Assembly: GCA_022606495.2 (NCBI GenBank)
Contig: JAHDVE020003606.1
Span: 1-64,000, forward strand
Length of the DNA: 64,000 nucleotides
Reading direction: 5' to 3'
Origin: Halesus radiatus
Taxonomy: Eukaryota > Arthropoda > Insecta > Trichoptera > Limnephilidae
Shown: piece after piece, positions 1 to 11,715 of the stretch
Position numbering within the stretch: the stretch's first letter is position 1
How the letters are laid out: each line of letters opens with the position of its first letter
Notes under the pieces: model-generated
Told to the model about the DNA's origin: nothing
Databases searched by the model: none
Seen by the model: only the letters and a program-made list of their open reading frames with translations
Translations under genes and position numbers: made by a program

Positions 1-2
1 TG

Positions 3-254
3 AATAAGGCACTGAACGGCCTGGTACCGAAATACTTGACTAATCTCCATATGTGAGACAATCTTACTCAGAGGTACCTCACGCTCAGTTCGGTCAAGTC
101 TGATGTGTCGAATAGACTGGTTGAATCCTGTAGCAAAAATGGTGCGAAATTAAAGAACAGAGATTTTAATGTACTAGGTCCACGAGTCTTAGAAGATCTT
201 CCATTTGGTTTGAGGTCAAAAAGGAAAATTTTAAATATAAAAAAGATAAATTAA
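3..254 (+). mobile_element. LINE ORF2 C-terminal remnant (CR1/jockey-like)
   Basis: The frame starting at base 3 reads NKALNGLVPKYLTNLH, one internal TGA (54-56), then about 65 residues ending LGPRVLEDLPFGLRSK and a TAA at 252-254. 'NGLVPKYLTNL' followed by 'LGPRVLEDLP' matches the segment after the RT domain in CR1/L2/jockey-type LINE ORF2 (usual form xGLAPxYLxxL ... xAPRLWNxLP). The 5' part lies outside the window. The in-frame stop shows a dead copy. Seen: frame and motif order. Known: the family motif. Inferred: the clade, which could be any CR1-group LINE. Confidence 0.7.
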
Positions 255-530
255 AAACATGTACGGAAGGGGCTATCAATTTTAACAAAATATAAAACTC
301 ATTTTAGTTGATTCGTTCATTAAACGGCCCTACAAAAAGTTGATCGTTATGTAAAATGTTATTTACGGATTAAATTACACGTGGAATTGAAGGTACCGTT
401 TCAATCACCTGAATATTCAAATGAAGTGTTCCTTTAAAATGTTTTCATTCATTGTGTATGGGTATAAATTTAATATGGTATTTTGGAGAATGGGCCGTGT
501 TTACGTCTGCATATTAGATAATTTGTTCTA

Positions 531-611
531 GGACAACTGCTCCCTGGGCGGTTGCCTCTGACAATAATTGCCCCTGGATAATTGCTCCCCGACAATTTCC
601 CTCCGGGCAAC
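531..611. repeat. Decayed ~15-17 bp minisatellite (GACAATTGCCCC-like)
   Basis: Five imperfect units built on the theme GACAATTGCTCCCCGG follow one another. A single related fragment (GGATAATTGCCCCCCGAC) recurs at about 38,510. Units are too diverged for an exact period. No coding frame is implied. Confidence 0.55.
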
Positions 612-831
612 AAAACCTCTATCTTCTATTCACTTCATTGTTTACTATTGTTGATCAAAATATTACATACTTCTTACTACTCCTGTTGAACTTTTGCCTA
701 CTCAACGATTCTACTTCAGTTGCGATGATCGATTGATTTTTATTCCCAATAGTCCTTCTCTCCCACAGGGTTGTATTGACATCCATCAACCTGGCTTTCA
801 GGCAGATTAAGTGGCTTGATACATCAAAAGG

Positions 832-1013
832 TCTATCCATATCTACCGGCGCCGCGCAGTGCAGACACTTAACGTGGCAGGCACGGTGCAAAAGAGAGTA
901 TTCACATTACATGGTGCGTGAATGTGTTCAAAGATAATGTGAGCAACTAATATTTCCGTGCGTGCCACTTTACATGTATGCACTATGCGGCACCGGTAGA
1001 TATGAATCGAACT
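832..1013. mobile_element. Foldback MITE, CATCTACCG-type termini
   Basis: Two ~50-bp arms face each other (about 834-893 and 953-1,012). The left contains TCTACCGGCGCCGCGCAG and GTGGCAGGCACGG; the right contains CCGTGCGTGCCAC and GCGGCACCGGTAGATATG. A second copy lies at 29,662-29,825. The copies share the loop text GAATGTGTTCA.AGATAATGT. No target duplication could be assigned. Superfamily unknown. Confidence 0.75.
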
Positions 1014-4000
1014 TTATTCGTTTAAATGTCTCTGCCTCCCCCGCTTGGCATACATCACCAATCAATGCCAAATTACTGGCTCTCTCGCTGCTAATTATAC
1101 ATCTAGATATATATCTGTTGTCCTTGTGAAATTTCTTGAAATTAAAAAAAAATTATAAACTTACATGAATCATAACACTGGGAAATTTAGATATAGGCAA
1201 TTAATTTTCAAGGGGTTAAAATATAAATATTTCCAATATTCTTATCCCAATGCCATGGAGAAATCAATAACCAATTTATTCCGTTAAATTTAGTCCAAAT
1301 ATCTTCAGAGATTTTTAGAAGAAAAGAGATGGTTGGAGGTGTATATTCTGTCAGGTTGAACGCCTGGAATGTAAAGACGTTTCTTGCAGTCACCCACGTC
1401 AGCCCTGATAAGGGTATCGAACACTGAAGACTGCTCAACATACCTTTACATTGGCTACATGGTAATAAACACCGAACAGATCCAGGTCATTTTACCTAAC
1501 TTTTATCCCATACAAAAGATGCCCTTGCTACGATCTACATTTTGTAAAGAAAGGCCGTTCCGAATCTAGGCATGTAAATCTAAGTGATCGAATGAAAGGC
1601 ATTGTATCTTAGACAGTGCGGAATTCGGTGCTGAATATGGAAGATGGAAACCCAAATGTGACTTTTTTTTTTCTTATATTTCACATTATGAATGTTACTC
1701 AAAAGACCGAATAGCCGAAGCGGTAGGTCTATGTCACTGAATTATTATAAAGAAAAACAAATGGGGAGAGGTAAATCATGGAGGGAGGGGATGCGTGGGA
1801 AGTGCTTGGCTTGTTATCGAGTATTCAAGCCTCCTTGCTGCTTGCAACTATCTCAATCAACAGTTCTGAATCGTGATCCGGACCGAGTAAAAACTACAAA
1901 TAAGTAGGTACATATTATATCTATAATATATGTACGTAGAAGATAAGAAATACATCATTATATTTAAAGCTTTCTTAAAAACATGAACCTCCCATCTAAA
2001 TCAAAAATATAGACTGACCTAAATATTTTGTTAATTCATATGTTTTATAGGTGACAGGTTTAATTTTGAAAATATGTTGCCGTTTTCCCGGGGACAGGAG
2101 CGAACCTCACACTTTGTGCCCATCAAAGAACACCTCCTAAACCGTAAAATAGATCCGCCGACAGGATACAACAATCTACTTGTTTACTGTCGAGTCATGT
2201 GGCGTGGTATTGCTCCTCTCAGTTTCTTGTCAATTGACAGGTTAAACCATAAACCGCAGTAGGCATTGATGGCTACATGGAGTAAAAGTGAGTGGAGACT
2301 AAAAGTCCTGACGCCAAAATTAAACCAGAACGAATGATAATATCTGTATCGACACTTCACATGAACACACCAACGCAAATATTCCATTATTATGTTATTT
2401 ACGCTTTATTTGATACTCGCACATCTTCATTGTTGTATAAAGATGGGTTTTCTGCCAAATGGCAAATTCTGCCAATCATCCCAGATTGGATTTACGGAGA
2501 GATGATTAGATTTATTATAATGTTTAACACTTTTTATTATTATGGAGCTGGGATTCTAACCAAGCTCTCGATAATCTTTTCATAAAATGAGAAAGAAAAT
2601 AATAAGTTTCGGTTTCTGAATTGTTTGAAACTTTTAAAAAAATTATGGAAGTGGGAAGGAATGGAGGAGGTAAATAGAAAGAAAGGATTATGATGGGTAA
2701 AAGCTGAGCATTAAACATCTGAAAATAAAAGGGCAGCTCATTCTCAAAGCAATACATTACCGTGGAACGGAAAGTGTCAATAATAAGAGATGTAGCTTAA
2801 TATATTGAGTGTACTCCCATTAACCGAGAAAAGAAAGAACCTATACTTAGAAAAATAATGATAAAGGTTAAGTAATTTCATAATTCAATTTTTATTACTT
2901 TCAAGAGTTCTAGGGATATCCCGATAAATTTAATTTTATTTATAAACTACAATTCATACCGGCTATATTGCCACCTGACTTCTTCCGCTCGTTTTCTGGC
3001 TGCCGACGCGCAACGCTTCATTTGCGGACCAATGTTCTGAAGAAATTTTCAGCAATTTTTATGTCTTCCGCAATGTTAGGTATTCCCGGTAAAATAATTT
3101 AGATTTGAATAGTCTAGAAGATTCCCACTATCATTTGTCCTCATTCCTTTTCTCATTCCATTGCTGTATTCCTTCCGCCACACAATAATCCCCAACATTA
3201 AGATTGTCTCATTATTCTCTTGTCAGTGAGAATGTTTGTCGTACACATTCTTAGACATTGTAAAATATAAAAGAGCATTTAATTATTTAAAAAAAATTAT
3301 TCGTTTATATCCAATTTGGTCAAGCTTTCGTTTGAAAGAATAAAAGTCTAAATGGAAGATTCTTCAATATCGATAGGTACCGATATAAATTGGATTTATG
3401 CAAACTTGGTCAAAAGCAATACAATTTTGTAGCAGAAATTTTGCATGAAGTGTGAGTGACCTTCGATAAAATGTCCGTAAATCAAAGTTTCTAGACAGGC
3501 TGAAGTCTGAACTATTTGAAATGGTGAATTATTAAATTCAGAGCGCGTGATCAAATGAGCCTACATTATTACTAGGAGGAACATTAAATCATTTGTATTG
3601 GTATTTGTATTTAGAAATAGGTCGTTCCATTTTGCTCGCTGAATAGAAACATTTACACACAATTTAATAACCGTTTTTAGAAGTTAAAATAATAATGATT
3701 TATCATTATATATTAATACATGAAAACGAATAAACAAAATACCATATTATTATATTGCCTCGTGATATATAACAAAAGAACTTTTGCTCTCTAAAGGTTG
3801 AAATTTATATATGATATGCAAGGAAATATTTCTTATCTATTTCGGGAAATAAGAAAAACGAATTTCTTCAAATTACTCTATTAATAAGAATATTTTTTTA
3901 CGAAAGTCTTTCATGAGCTATAAACGATTTCGGTAAGATAAAAAAATACCGAGAAGATTTGATTTCCACGAATTCAAATAATAAGAAATGACTATAGCTT

Positions 4001-5842
4001 CTTCAAGAAAAACAGAATTTTTTATATTTATTTTGGGCAGGTAATACGGACTACGTAGGAATGTGAATAGGCATTTGGCGAACGAAAGAAGAAACAATGG
4101 TGACGAAAATTAACATTACAAAATTATGACAATTTAGTTTGGTCGATCAGCACATTTCCTTTTCCGAAACCCTTTTTCTTCGTGAATAAGTGAAACATTT
4201 TTATCAAACAATATAGCGTCTTATCTTATTTTCTAGCACTTAGAAATGACGTTGTAGTGCCAGTTGATCTCTCAGGCAAGAAAACTGTTTAAATTTAATG
4301 ACCTCACAGTTCACTGTTGAAGAAGTTTTCTTATTTCAGAAAATAAATTTCTTCACGCGTTAAAACTATAATATCGATAAGCTGATGAGAATTGGAAATT
4401 AATAGTACGAAGGTGCGGGAAGTCAGGTAATGAATCATCTTTATTTTCAAAACAGAAAAGGATTCAGAGAGAAGAGGAACGTGGAATGATCACATTGGTC
4501 GGAGAACTGGTAATTTAGTTTTTAATAGTTTGGTCACAGTACAAATAAAAATATATAGTTTTACCGTGTGCACGGGAAGCTATGCGGTAAGGCCACATTA
4601 TGCTCCATGATTTATTAGGTCGGTGGCTGGAGTGCTTAATTCGTAGCAATATTTATTTCAATATTTGGGGGGCACAGTTCTAACCGAGTTAACCAAAGTT
4701 GATTTTGAGAAAATTAACACAAAAGATTTTTCTTTTCTATCAAAAACTCAGATCACGACAAAACAGAATACCATCTACGTGCAAATAGATATGCCAAAAT
4801 GGTGAAAATATTTGTCACTAAGAGAGTTTGAACGTTTTAAACTGGATTTCACCAATAATAACAAAAAATATATTTTTGGACTTGGACCACTTTAGAATTT
4901 AAATCCCGTTTTATCAGTTGATATCTTAATTATTTTTAATGTTCAAAATAAAATCAAATCAGTAGTGTATGGAAGAAAACATTGTGTTAGTACTTTTTAT
5001 GTCCACAAGTATAATTCTAGTGTTTATTACATGTAAGCTCACATTGTTAATTCGGTTTGCATGAATGCTTTGCGGGTGATTTTAAAATGATGTTGACACT
5101 CGTCATGTATCGCGTACATGCGAGTAAGTACTAAATTTTGGTCAAACACACCCGTGGATTCACTGTGCCTAATGTTCACATCTCACGTAGCACAATATTA
5201 CACTCGCACAATACACTCTGTCCGGCCATTGAAGCATAGGGGTCAAACCTTGGATTAATGTCCCGAGATCTTATTTAATATTCTTTTGTAGCGAATGAAA
5301 ATGTTTTTCCCGGCGATTTATAATTTATTCAAGTGTATGTCCTGAGGAAAGTCAATAAAAATGTAACCTTTCTTGCTTTTATTGGATCTTGATTTACAGA
5401 AGTAGTGTAAGATTGTTGTGATGTGTATTTTAAGGCTCTCCTTTGGTAAATACAGCGATTCGGAGACCTCCCTCAGGCAAACGTGCTTTATATCATTATA
5501 TAATGTTGTGTACATATTTGGGTATCCGGTTGCTTTGCGGAAATTCGCAAGTGGGCAAGAAACTTTCCGTGAACAATCTATGTGTTGATTATGAAATGTG
5601 GTGGCTGGTGTACTTGAAGTTCAAATAATACAGAACTCGGTTCGGTTTTAGGGGCATTCTTTCACTTTCAGGAGGAAGGGGAAAACACTTTTAAAATATT
5701 TATTAAACTATTTGTATAATTTAATTATTTTGGCGATTAATAAATACTCTTTGGGAAGATCAGAATAGTTTGGCGGTTACATCGGCATTAACATATGTTA
5801 AATTACAATTTTAAATAAATTTATTTTAATTTAGATTTTATA
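1014..5842. other. AT-rich sequence without recognisable genes or repeats
   Basis: I see no coding exon, RNA gene or strong repeat here. Open frames are all under about 100 codons and have no recognisable domain. A slightly GC-richer patch lies near 2,960-3,030. Confidence 0.5.
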
Positions 5843-5882
5843 ATGTCAGATTTTTTATGTCAGATTTTTTATGTCAGATTTC
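5843..5882. repeat. 14-bp tandem repeat, 2.8 copies
   Basis: ATGTCAGATTTTTT is repeated head to tail almost without change. It is a recent short tandem duplication in AT-rich DNA. Confidence 0.85.
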
Positions 5883-6299
5883 TGTAAAGATTTATTAGTT
5901 TTTTGAAAAAAAAAAACATTTTGCCCAAGAAAAACACTTATGGTATTAATTCTGGAGGGTGCCTAGTTGTAGTTTCATACTGTTCTAACTCTCGTCGATA
6001 TTGGTTTGATTTCGTTTTAAAATATCAATTTTCTAATATGTCTGACAACTCAAAATTTAAAAAAGACTGATCCCGATATACCGTTGCTAAGAAGAGAAAC
6101 GTCTGTGGATTTTATTTTTAGATTTCCGGATGTCAAAAGATGTGAGTAGGAAATTTGTTTTACTGATTGCCAACGATATCATCCCTCTGCACATCTGTTT
6201 TAGGACCTCCGCACTAAGTTCCAATAAATTTTCATTTTACGGACGGGTACACCCTCCGAAATATTATACTAGAAAAATCTTTAAAAAGAGGACAAAAAT

Positions 6300-7420
6300 C
6301 TGTTAACATATTCACTACAAATTATTATCACTACCATTGTACGAAAACTTGAGTTTTCTATAGTATAAGAAATATAATGACTACAAATTATTATCACTAC
6401 TATTGGAGGAAAACTTGAGTTTTCTATAGTATAAGAAATATAGAGACTACAAATTATTATCACTACCATTGTACAACACTTGTGTTTTCTATAGTATAAG
6501 AAATATAGTGACTACAATTTATTATCACTACCATTGTACGAAAACTCGTGTTTTCTATAGTATAAGAAATATAGTGACTACAAATTATTATCACTACCAT
6601 TGTACGAACATTTGAGTTTTCTATAGTATAAGAAATATAGTGACTAAAATTATTATCACTACTATTGGAGGAAAACTTGAGTTTTCTATAGTATAAGAAA
6701 TATAGTGACTACAATTTATTATCACTACCATTGTACGAACACTTGTGTTTTCTATAGTATAAGAAATATAGTGACTACAATTTATTATCACTACCATTGT
6801 ACGAAAACTCGTGTTTTCTATAGTATAAGAAATATAGTGACTACAAATTATTATCACTACCATTGTAGAACATTTGAGTTTTTATAGTATAAGAAATATA
6901 GTGACTACAAATTATTATCACTACTATTGGAGGAAAACTTGAGTTTTCTATAGTGTAAGAAATATAGTGACTATAATTTATTATCACTACCATTGTACGA
7001 ACACTTGTGTTTTCTATAGTATAAGAAATATAGTGACTACAATTTATTATCACTACCATTGTACGAAAACTTGTGTTTTCTATAGTATAAGAAATATAGT
7101 GACTACAAATTATTATCACTACCATTGTACGAACATTTGAGTTTTCTATAGTATAAGAAATATAGTGACTACAAATTATTATCACTACTATTGGAGGAAA
7201 ACTTGAGTTTTCTATAGTATAAGAAATACAATGACTACAAATTATTATCACTACCATTGTACGAACATTTGAGTTTTCTATAGTATAAGAAATATAGTGA
7301 CTACAAATTATTATCACTACCATTGGAGGAAAACTTGAGATTTTTATAGTATAAGAAACATAGGGACTACAAATTATTATCATTACCATTGGAGGAAAAC
7401 TTGAGTTTTCTATAATGATA
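6300..7420. repeat. 66-bp satellite array, ~17 units, higher-order structure
   Basis: The core TTTTCTATAGTATAAG recurs every 65-66 bp (6,354; 6,420; 6,485; 6,551; 6,617; 6,682; 6,748 and on). Each unit contains TTATTATCACTACCATTG and a variable segment of four types: a, GGAGGAAAACTTGAG; b, GTACGAACACTTGTG; c, GTACGAAAACTCGTG; d, GTACGAACATTTGAG. From the second unit the order is a-b-c-d, a-b-c-d, a-b-c'-d, then a-d-a-a. That is a ~262-bp four-unit higher-order repeat. The variable part often folds back on itself (GAAAACT.AGTTTTC). Because 66 is 22 codons, long artefactual open frames run through it on both strands. Confidence 0.95.
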
Positions 7421-7436
7421 AAAATTATTATTATAT

Positions 7437-7500
7437 GATTTATATAGCGCCGTTTTTGTGAAAAATTACCTCAAGGGCGCTATACAAATATTACTTCCTA
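7437..7500 (-). repeat. LINE/SINE 3'-end hairpin, 'X' copy 1
   Basis: TATAGCGCCGTTTTTGTGAA ... CACCTCAAGGGCGCTATAC appears here; in this copy CACC is TACC. The ends pair as GTATAGCGCC/GGCGCTATAC. The dispersed copies lie beside (AAT)n/(ATT)n, as expected of a retroelement 3' end ending in a microsatellite. Orientation is inferred from the microsatellite side. This copy directly abuts the 66-bp array. Confidence 0.7.
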
Positions 7501-8190
7501 TTCTTTATCTAGTATAAGAGAAGTATTTTTTTATAGTATGAGAAATTTACACTTTCGCGTAACATAGCCTAAAATTAGAACTATTAAATAAAATATTTTC
7601 TTTATCACGTATGTAGAAAAAATAACTTATTTATAATGTTTGCAGAGCGAAATTCAGTTTCTACTTACACTTACAAGTGATTTTAAAAACGTAAAAAAAC
7701 GCATTAACCTACACAAAATCTACCTAATAATGCAGAGCGATGGATTTTTAATAAACAAACACTTACTTTTAATTAGTATTTTCTTCCCCTTTAATTGTAC
7801 GTATAACATAAGTAAACACACACAAGCACATGGTGTAATACTCGTCACCTTAATTAGTAAAATCTGTAGGCCCATATTTTCACAAATTCAGATATGAAAG
7901 CCACCTTGTTTGTACATATTACTACGAAAACCTCACATCCGTACGATTATTATAAGATCAAGGAAACAATAAAAAATCAAATCAATAGATGCAGTTAATA
8001 AATATACGTATTAGGGTGATAAGGTTGAAGAACGTCGAACCTTCCTTTGAATCTTAGAATTATTAATGATTTAAACAGAAGAAATTCAATATATTGTGCA
8101 AAAACTTTTTTTTGATTTTATAGGGAGTATATATATGCAATATTGTATTGCATACATTTATTATGGAAGTATAAAGTAGATAAAGTACTT
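7501..8190. other. AT-rich spacer, nothing recognised
   Basis: No domain-bearing frame or repeat was recognised between the X hairpin and the SINE. Confidence 0.5.
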
Positions 8191-8634
8191 GACGGCCTCC
8201 GTGGTCGAGGGGTAAGGCTCTCGACTCTGAATCCGAAGGTCGCGCGCTCAAATCCCGGCGTGCGTAAGTAATTTTTATTTAATTAATTTGTGTTGTTTCA
8301 CATTTAATTAATTTAAAAATAATATATACTATATTTGCGCACGTTCTAGAGTAGAAGATACTCTCAGTATCGCCCTGGTGAAAGACCACCATTCAGAATT
8401 GAGACGTTGCTTGAAATGGCTTTTAGCCATGTTTGGTGATCAGATCTGAATAGCCAGGTATTTCCCCTTTTCCCCACCTTCCTCTCCCCCTTCTCCTTCC
8501 CCTCCCCAATTCCTTCAGCCTCACAACATTCCCCAATTGGGAATGCCATAGTTTCACTGGCTCCAGACGGATGGGAGCAGTTTGGGACTCTTGTGCGGTA
8601 TTCATATAAAAATAAATTAAAAAATCATAAAAAA
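8191..8634 (+). mobile_element. tRNA-derived SINE, full-length copy
   Basis: The head (8,191-8,265) has an A-box-like TGGTCGAGGGGT and a B-box-like GCGCTCAAATCCCGG. A body follows with ATACTCTCAGTATCGCCCTG, CTTGAAATGGCTTTTAGCC, a pyrimidine-rich stretch and CACTGGCTCCAGACGG. It ends TTGTGCGGTATTCATATAAA and an A-rich tail. Eight more full or truncated copies in this window share this order on either strand. Known: pol III boxes at the 5' end define tRNA SINEs. The parent tRNA is uncertain, perhaps a Ser/Leu-type sequence. Confidence 0.85.
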
Positions 8635-9121
8635 ACTCAAATTATAAATTCACACTGTTTTTTATTCTCTGTAAGGTTGCCAGTTATGTAATACTAGTGG
8701 TGATATACATGTGAGTAGGTAGGTAATAATTGTACTCGCTCATTAATTTTCATGCTGATAATATGCAAACCTGTACACAAATACCAACTCAGGCAAGTCT
8801 ATTTTATTTCTGGTGAGTAAACCCGAGTTACATTCTTAATCCATTTATGTCATTTGAAATCATAACCACTCCGTCCTATTACAACTTTAATGGTACAGAT
8901 GATGCGGCGACCACCTTGAATCAAGCTCCAAATTTAAATTTGAAATATTTAATTTTCTTTTATCTCGTGATATGGGAGTTTGGATATTATTCAATCCACT
9001 GTTCTGTTTAAATATAAACTAATATATATATATACATATACATATATGTATTTTTTTATTTGTTGAGCATTAACTATGTAACAATTTCTAGACATTTGGT
9101 AATTTAAGGTAGTTTTAAGAA

Positions 9122-9160
9122 CGCTAGTGAATGACACGGATGTGTCGAAACCGGTAGCGA
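9122..9160 (+). ncRNA. Decayed hammerhead-ribozyme-like motif (ACCGGT type)
   Basis: The order is stem I strand CGCTA (9,122-9,126), a damaged core GTGAAT, stem II GACAC/GTGTC closed by GGAT (9,133-9,146), GAAA (9,147-9,150), palindromic ACCGGT (9,150-9,155), then TAGCG, which pairs with CGCTA. The topology is that of a type I hammerhead, but the conserved CTGANGA is not intact. It is probably inactive. Confidence 0.45.
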
Positions 9161-9246
9161 AATAATAAATTGAATTAAAAAAAGTACATAGTGAATAAAA
9201 ACTTCCAAACAAAATAAAAATTATATTTATATATACGAGTATATTT

Positions 9247-9560
9247 TATTTCGTCACTGAAGATAATATTAACAAATTTTAAATGAAAACGACAGAAAAA
9301 AGACAAACTAAAAAGGAAATGATTGCATCTGGGATTTGAACCCAGGACCTCTCGGTCTATCCAGGAACAGGGCTCTACCAACTGAGCTAATGCCACCTTA
9401 TTGCTTTCTGTCATTTTTCACCATTACCTTTTTTATTTTTCGTGTATTTTCTGTTTCATATTTTCATTTGTGATTGGTTAATATTATCTTCAATGAATGC
9501 AACAATATTACAATGAGCTTTATAGGTTTCACTAAGTTAATCCAATAAAAATAATAATAA
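9247..9560. mobile_element. TIR element enclosing a tRNA-like unit, copy A
   Basis: Left GAAGATAATATTAAC plus AAATGAAAACGACAGAAAA (9,259-9,300) is inverted on the right as TTTTCTGTTTCATATTTTCA and GGTTAATATTATCTTC (9,456-9,495). Between them lies a tRNA-like unit on the minus strand. Beyond the right arm is a shared tail ending TTAATCCAATAAAAATAAT, also found at about 22,330 and 35,955. Inverted arms suggest a MITE, but the A-rich tail suggests a SINE. Related copies lie at 14.8, 22.1, 35.8, 40.2 and 46.8 kb. Confidence 0.65.
9321..9397 (-). ncRNA. tRNA-like pol III unit inside TIR element
   Basis: Read on the minus strand: acceptor-like GGTGGCA pairs with TGCAATC at six of seven positions; D arm GCTC-AGTTGGTA-GAGC; T arm CTGGG-TTCAAAT-CCCAG. 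The A box is TAGCTCAGTTGGTAGAGC and the B box GGTTCAAATCC. The anticodon stem pairs poorly; the loop CTGGATA would place GGA in the anticodon position. The poor stem and dispersed relatives argue for a SINE/MITE head, not a working tRNA gene. Confidence 0.6.
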
Positions 9561-9984
9561 ATGGCTTACGAAAGGTTATCATTGCTGCCTCGATATTTAT
9601 ATTATACTAGAAAGTTCAGATATAGTGTAATAATATTCTCTAGAAATCGTCGGAAGACAGAATCATCTCATTCGCAAGTTTTCACAGAAGCAATGTCATT
9701 AATTCACGTAAATGTAACCAGGCTTTGCCCATTTGCCTAAGCTGAGTATCCTTACTAGTTTTAATTATCATGAAATGTTGGGCCGCAGAGAGTGCATAAT
9801 GTTAGCGTAAAAACTAAATGTGCCTAATATAGCCCGTGATCACATCATCTCCCGCCAGGATGAGGGCCTGCTCTTGGCGATATACGAACCAGATGATACC
9901 TAAAGTATACAAAGCATCAGGGCCGGTCGGAGAGCTTCCGAGCTGGGCAAGAGAACTAACTAACTTTACACGGTAGTCCTGTGG

Positions 9985-10195
9985 ATCCACTATACATGAG
10001 CACAATGGAATGCTGTAAGAGTTCAATACAACAACGCCTACAGACAATTGTTTCGGTTGCCGAGGCCCTGGGCAGTGCCAGCGAAATGTTTACATCAGAT
10101 GAGGCACAAAGTGGTCTACTTCCGATGCAAGCTGTTAAGTTCCCGAAATGCTCTAATAATAGCGGCAATCGGTTGGTTAAACGCCCAAATAAATA
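9985..10195 (+). mobile_element. LINE ORF2 C-terminal remnant, family 'YNNA'
   Basis: One frame reads VRVQYNNAYRQLFRLPR, then shifts to SASEMFT. The parallel copy at 13.3 kb reads LRVQYNNAFRIMFGLPR-CSASSMFTEG, so the register change marks a frameshift here. This block follows the RT domain in a widespread group of animal non-LTR elements (typical form LRVAYNNAFRxLxxLPRxCSAS). The rest of the ORF is missing upstream. Clade not assigned. Confidence 0.7.
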
Positions 10196-10450
10196 AAACA
10201 AAATGCATCAAAAACCTCCTTAGGAACTTACGACATTATATTATTTTCTTTAATATTTTGTTTTTTGTTTTTTTTTTTTTGGGAAGCCTTCTATAAATCT
10301 TTCATATTTTTATTTAATTTTCTGTATAATGTAGATTTATTGCCTTTCTTTCTTATTTCGTTATATTTTATTTTGTATTATAATGCCTATATGAACTACA
10401 TTGCATTGCACAACCCCTGTATATAACCCAGAATAAAAATATTATGCTAT
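10196..10450 (+). mobile_element. 3' UTR of the 10-kb LINE
   Basis: AT-rich sequence ends with CATTGCACAACCCCTGTATA and CCCAGAATAAAAATATTAT. The same ending (CATTGCACAACCCC, then CCCGAAATAAGAAATATTAT) precedes the (ATT)n at 32.17 kb. This places both in one family. Confidence 0.6.
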
Positions 10451-11715
10451 ATAGATTACTATTGTAATAGTTAGTTGATCAGGTGCCACTTCTCCTTCTT
10501 CGTATGGGGGAATAGAGTTGGTGGAGGTCATAGTGGGTGCTGCTGAACAGATAATTCATTATCTAAGTGCAGTAGATGTCAATATGAAAGAAAAGCAGAG
10601 TATCATTCATATTTTTTTCTTATTAGGTCCTGTTCTTTATTTCTTTTTTTTTTTTTTTTCTTTAATTTTTTCTTCTCATTCCATTTTCTTTCTTTTATGA
10701 GTGTAAGCCTACCAGCTTTAAGGAAGTAATTTTTTGTGAATACCGCAGTAGTGTCCCAGTTACTGTGGTAGTATGAAATCCCTAAATTGTGTAAGTTGTA
10801 TGGCTGGAGGGAGTAGGAGGAGAAGGAGAAAAGGAGGAGGAAGGTGGGACAGTATGTGCCAAATCAAATCTGGTCACATTTTTACCGTGTGCAACGTACA
10901 GATTCTTTATAGTAGTATTTTACAGAGTGATGTTATGAGCGAAGTTTGCTGTATTGTAAATGGGCGATTTATTAATTTTATTCATTTACCTACATATGAA
11001 ATGATCCGTTAAAAAAAATCGTTTTTCCCGCCGGTTTTTGAACTTGCCACTTCCGGATCCGGATATAAAAACTCTGCCACGGAGGTCTTCGAATGGTATT
11101 TAAATGATCAGATTTTAACCAATGATTAATGTTTAAAATAATTTTGTATTTTAACTGCAAAAGAAACGTATGTTTGCCAGCGGTGGAGTAAGCGAAGCTT
11201 TCAATGCTCACAAGGACTGGCCGCCCCTGCAAAACATACCATCATACTTGTAGCCATATCATGTTTGTATACGTTCTAGTATGTTCCGTGAAGGACACCC
11301 GTTCTTCGTGAGAACTTCGCACGCATTATTTTTTTAAGCAAAACCCCAACCAAACTGAGTCATGGCGATCGATATCTATCTACTCGGCATTTATATTTCA
11401 TACGTGTTGGTGTGATGCTTAATAGATTTGAAAAAATGCTACGGTTAGAAAAAAAACACAAACCATAAATCAAATAAAATAGTGTCAAAATGACGCGGAG
11501 GCACCCCACGTGCCGGGACCCCTAAAAGAAGCAAAAAATTATCACGTGAAGCATGAATGTTGAAAAAGTGGTGATTTAAAATACAGACAAAAAGGTTACA
11601 TTCAAAAGACAGCTTTTCAAAATCATAAACTAATGGAATTATTGTTATCTTTTTATTGATATTTTTGTACTTGAAACATTTGTTTTGATTCATGTTATCT
11701 TCATGAACTCATATA
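10451..11715. other. Unassigned spacer
   Basis: Contains a T-rich run near 10,640, a purine-rich GGAGGAGAAGG-like patch near 10,810 and no recognisable domain or RNA gene. Confidence 0.5.

Noticed and set aside
6841..7389. 182-codon open frame on minus
   Set aside because: Lies wholly in the 66-bp satellite; the 22-residue periodicity comes from the repeat length.
8344..8420. SINE body as a hammerhead (CTGGTGA ... GAAAC)
   Set aside because: The core is CTGGTGA, not CTGANGA, and the intervening bases cannot form stem II next to GAAA in any copy.
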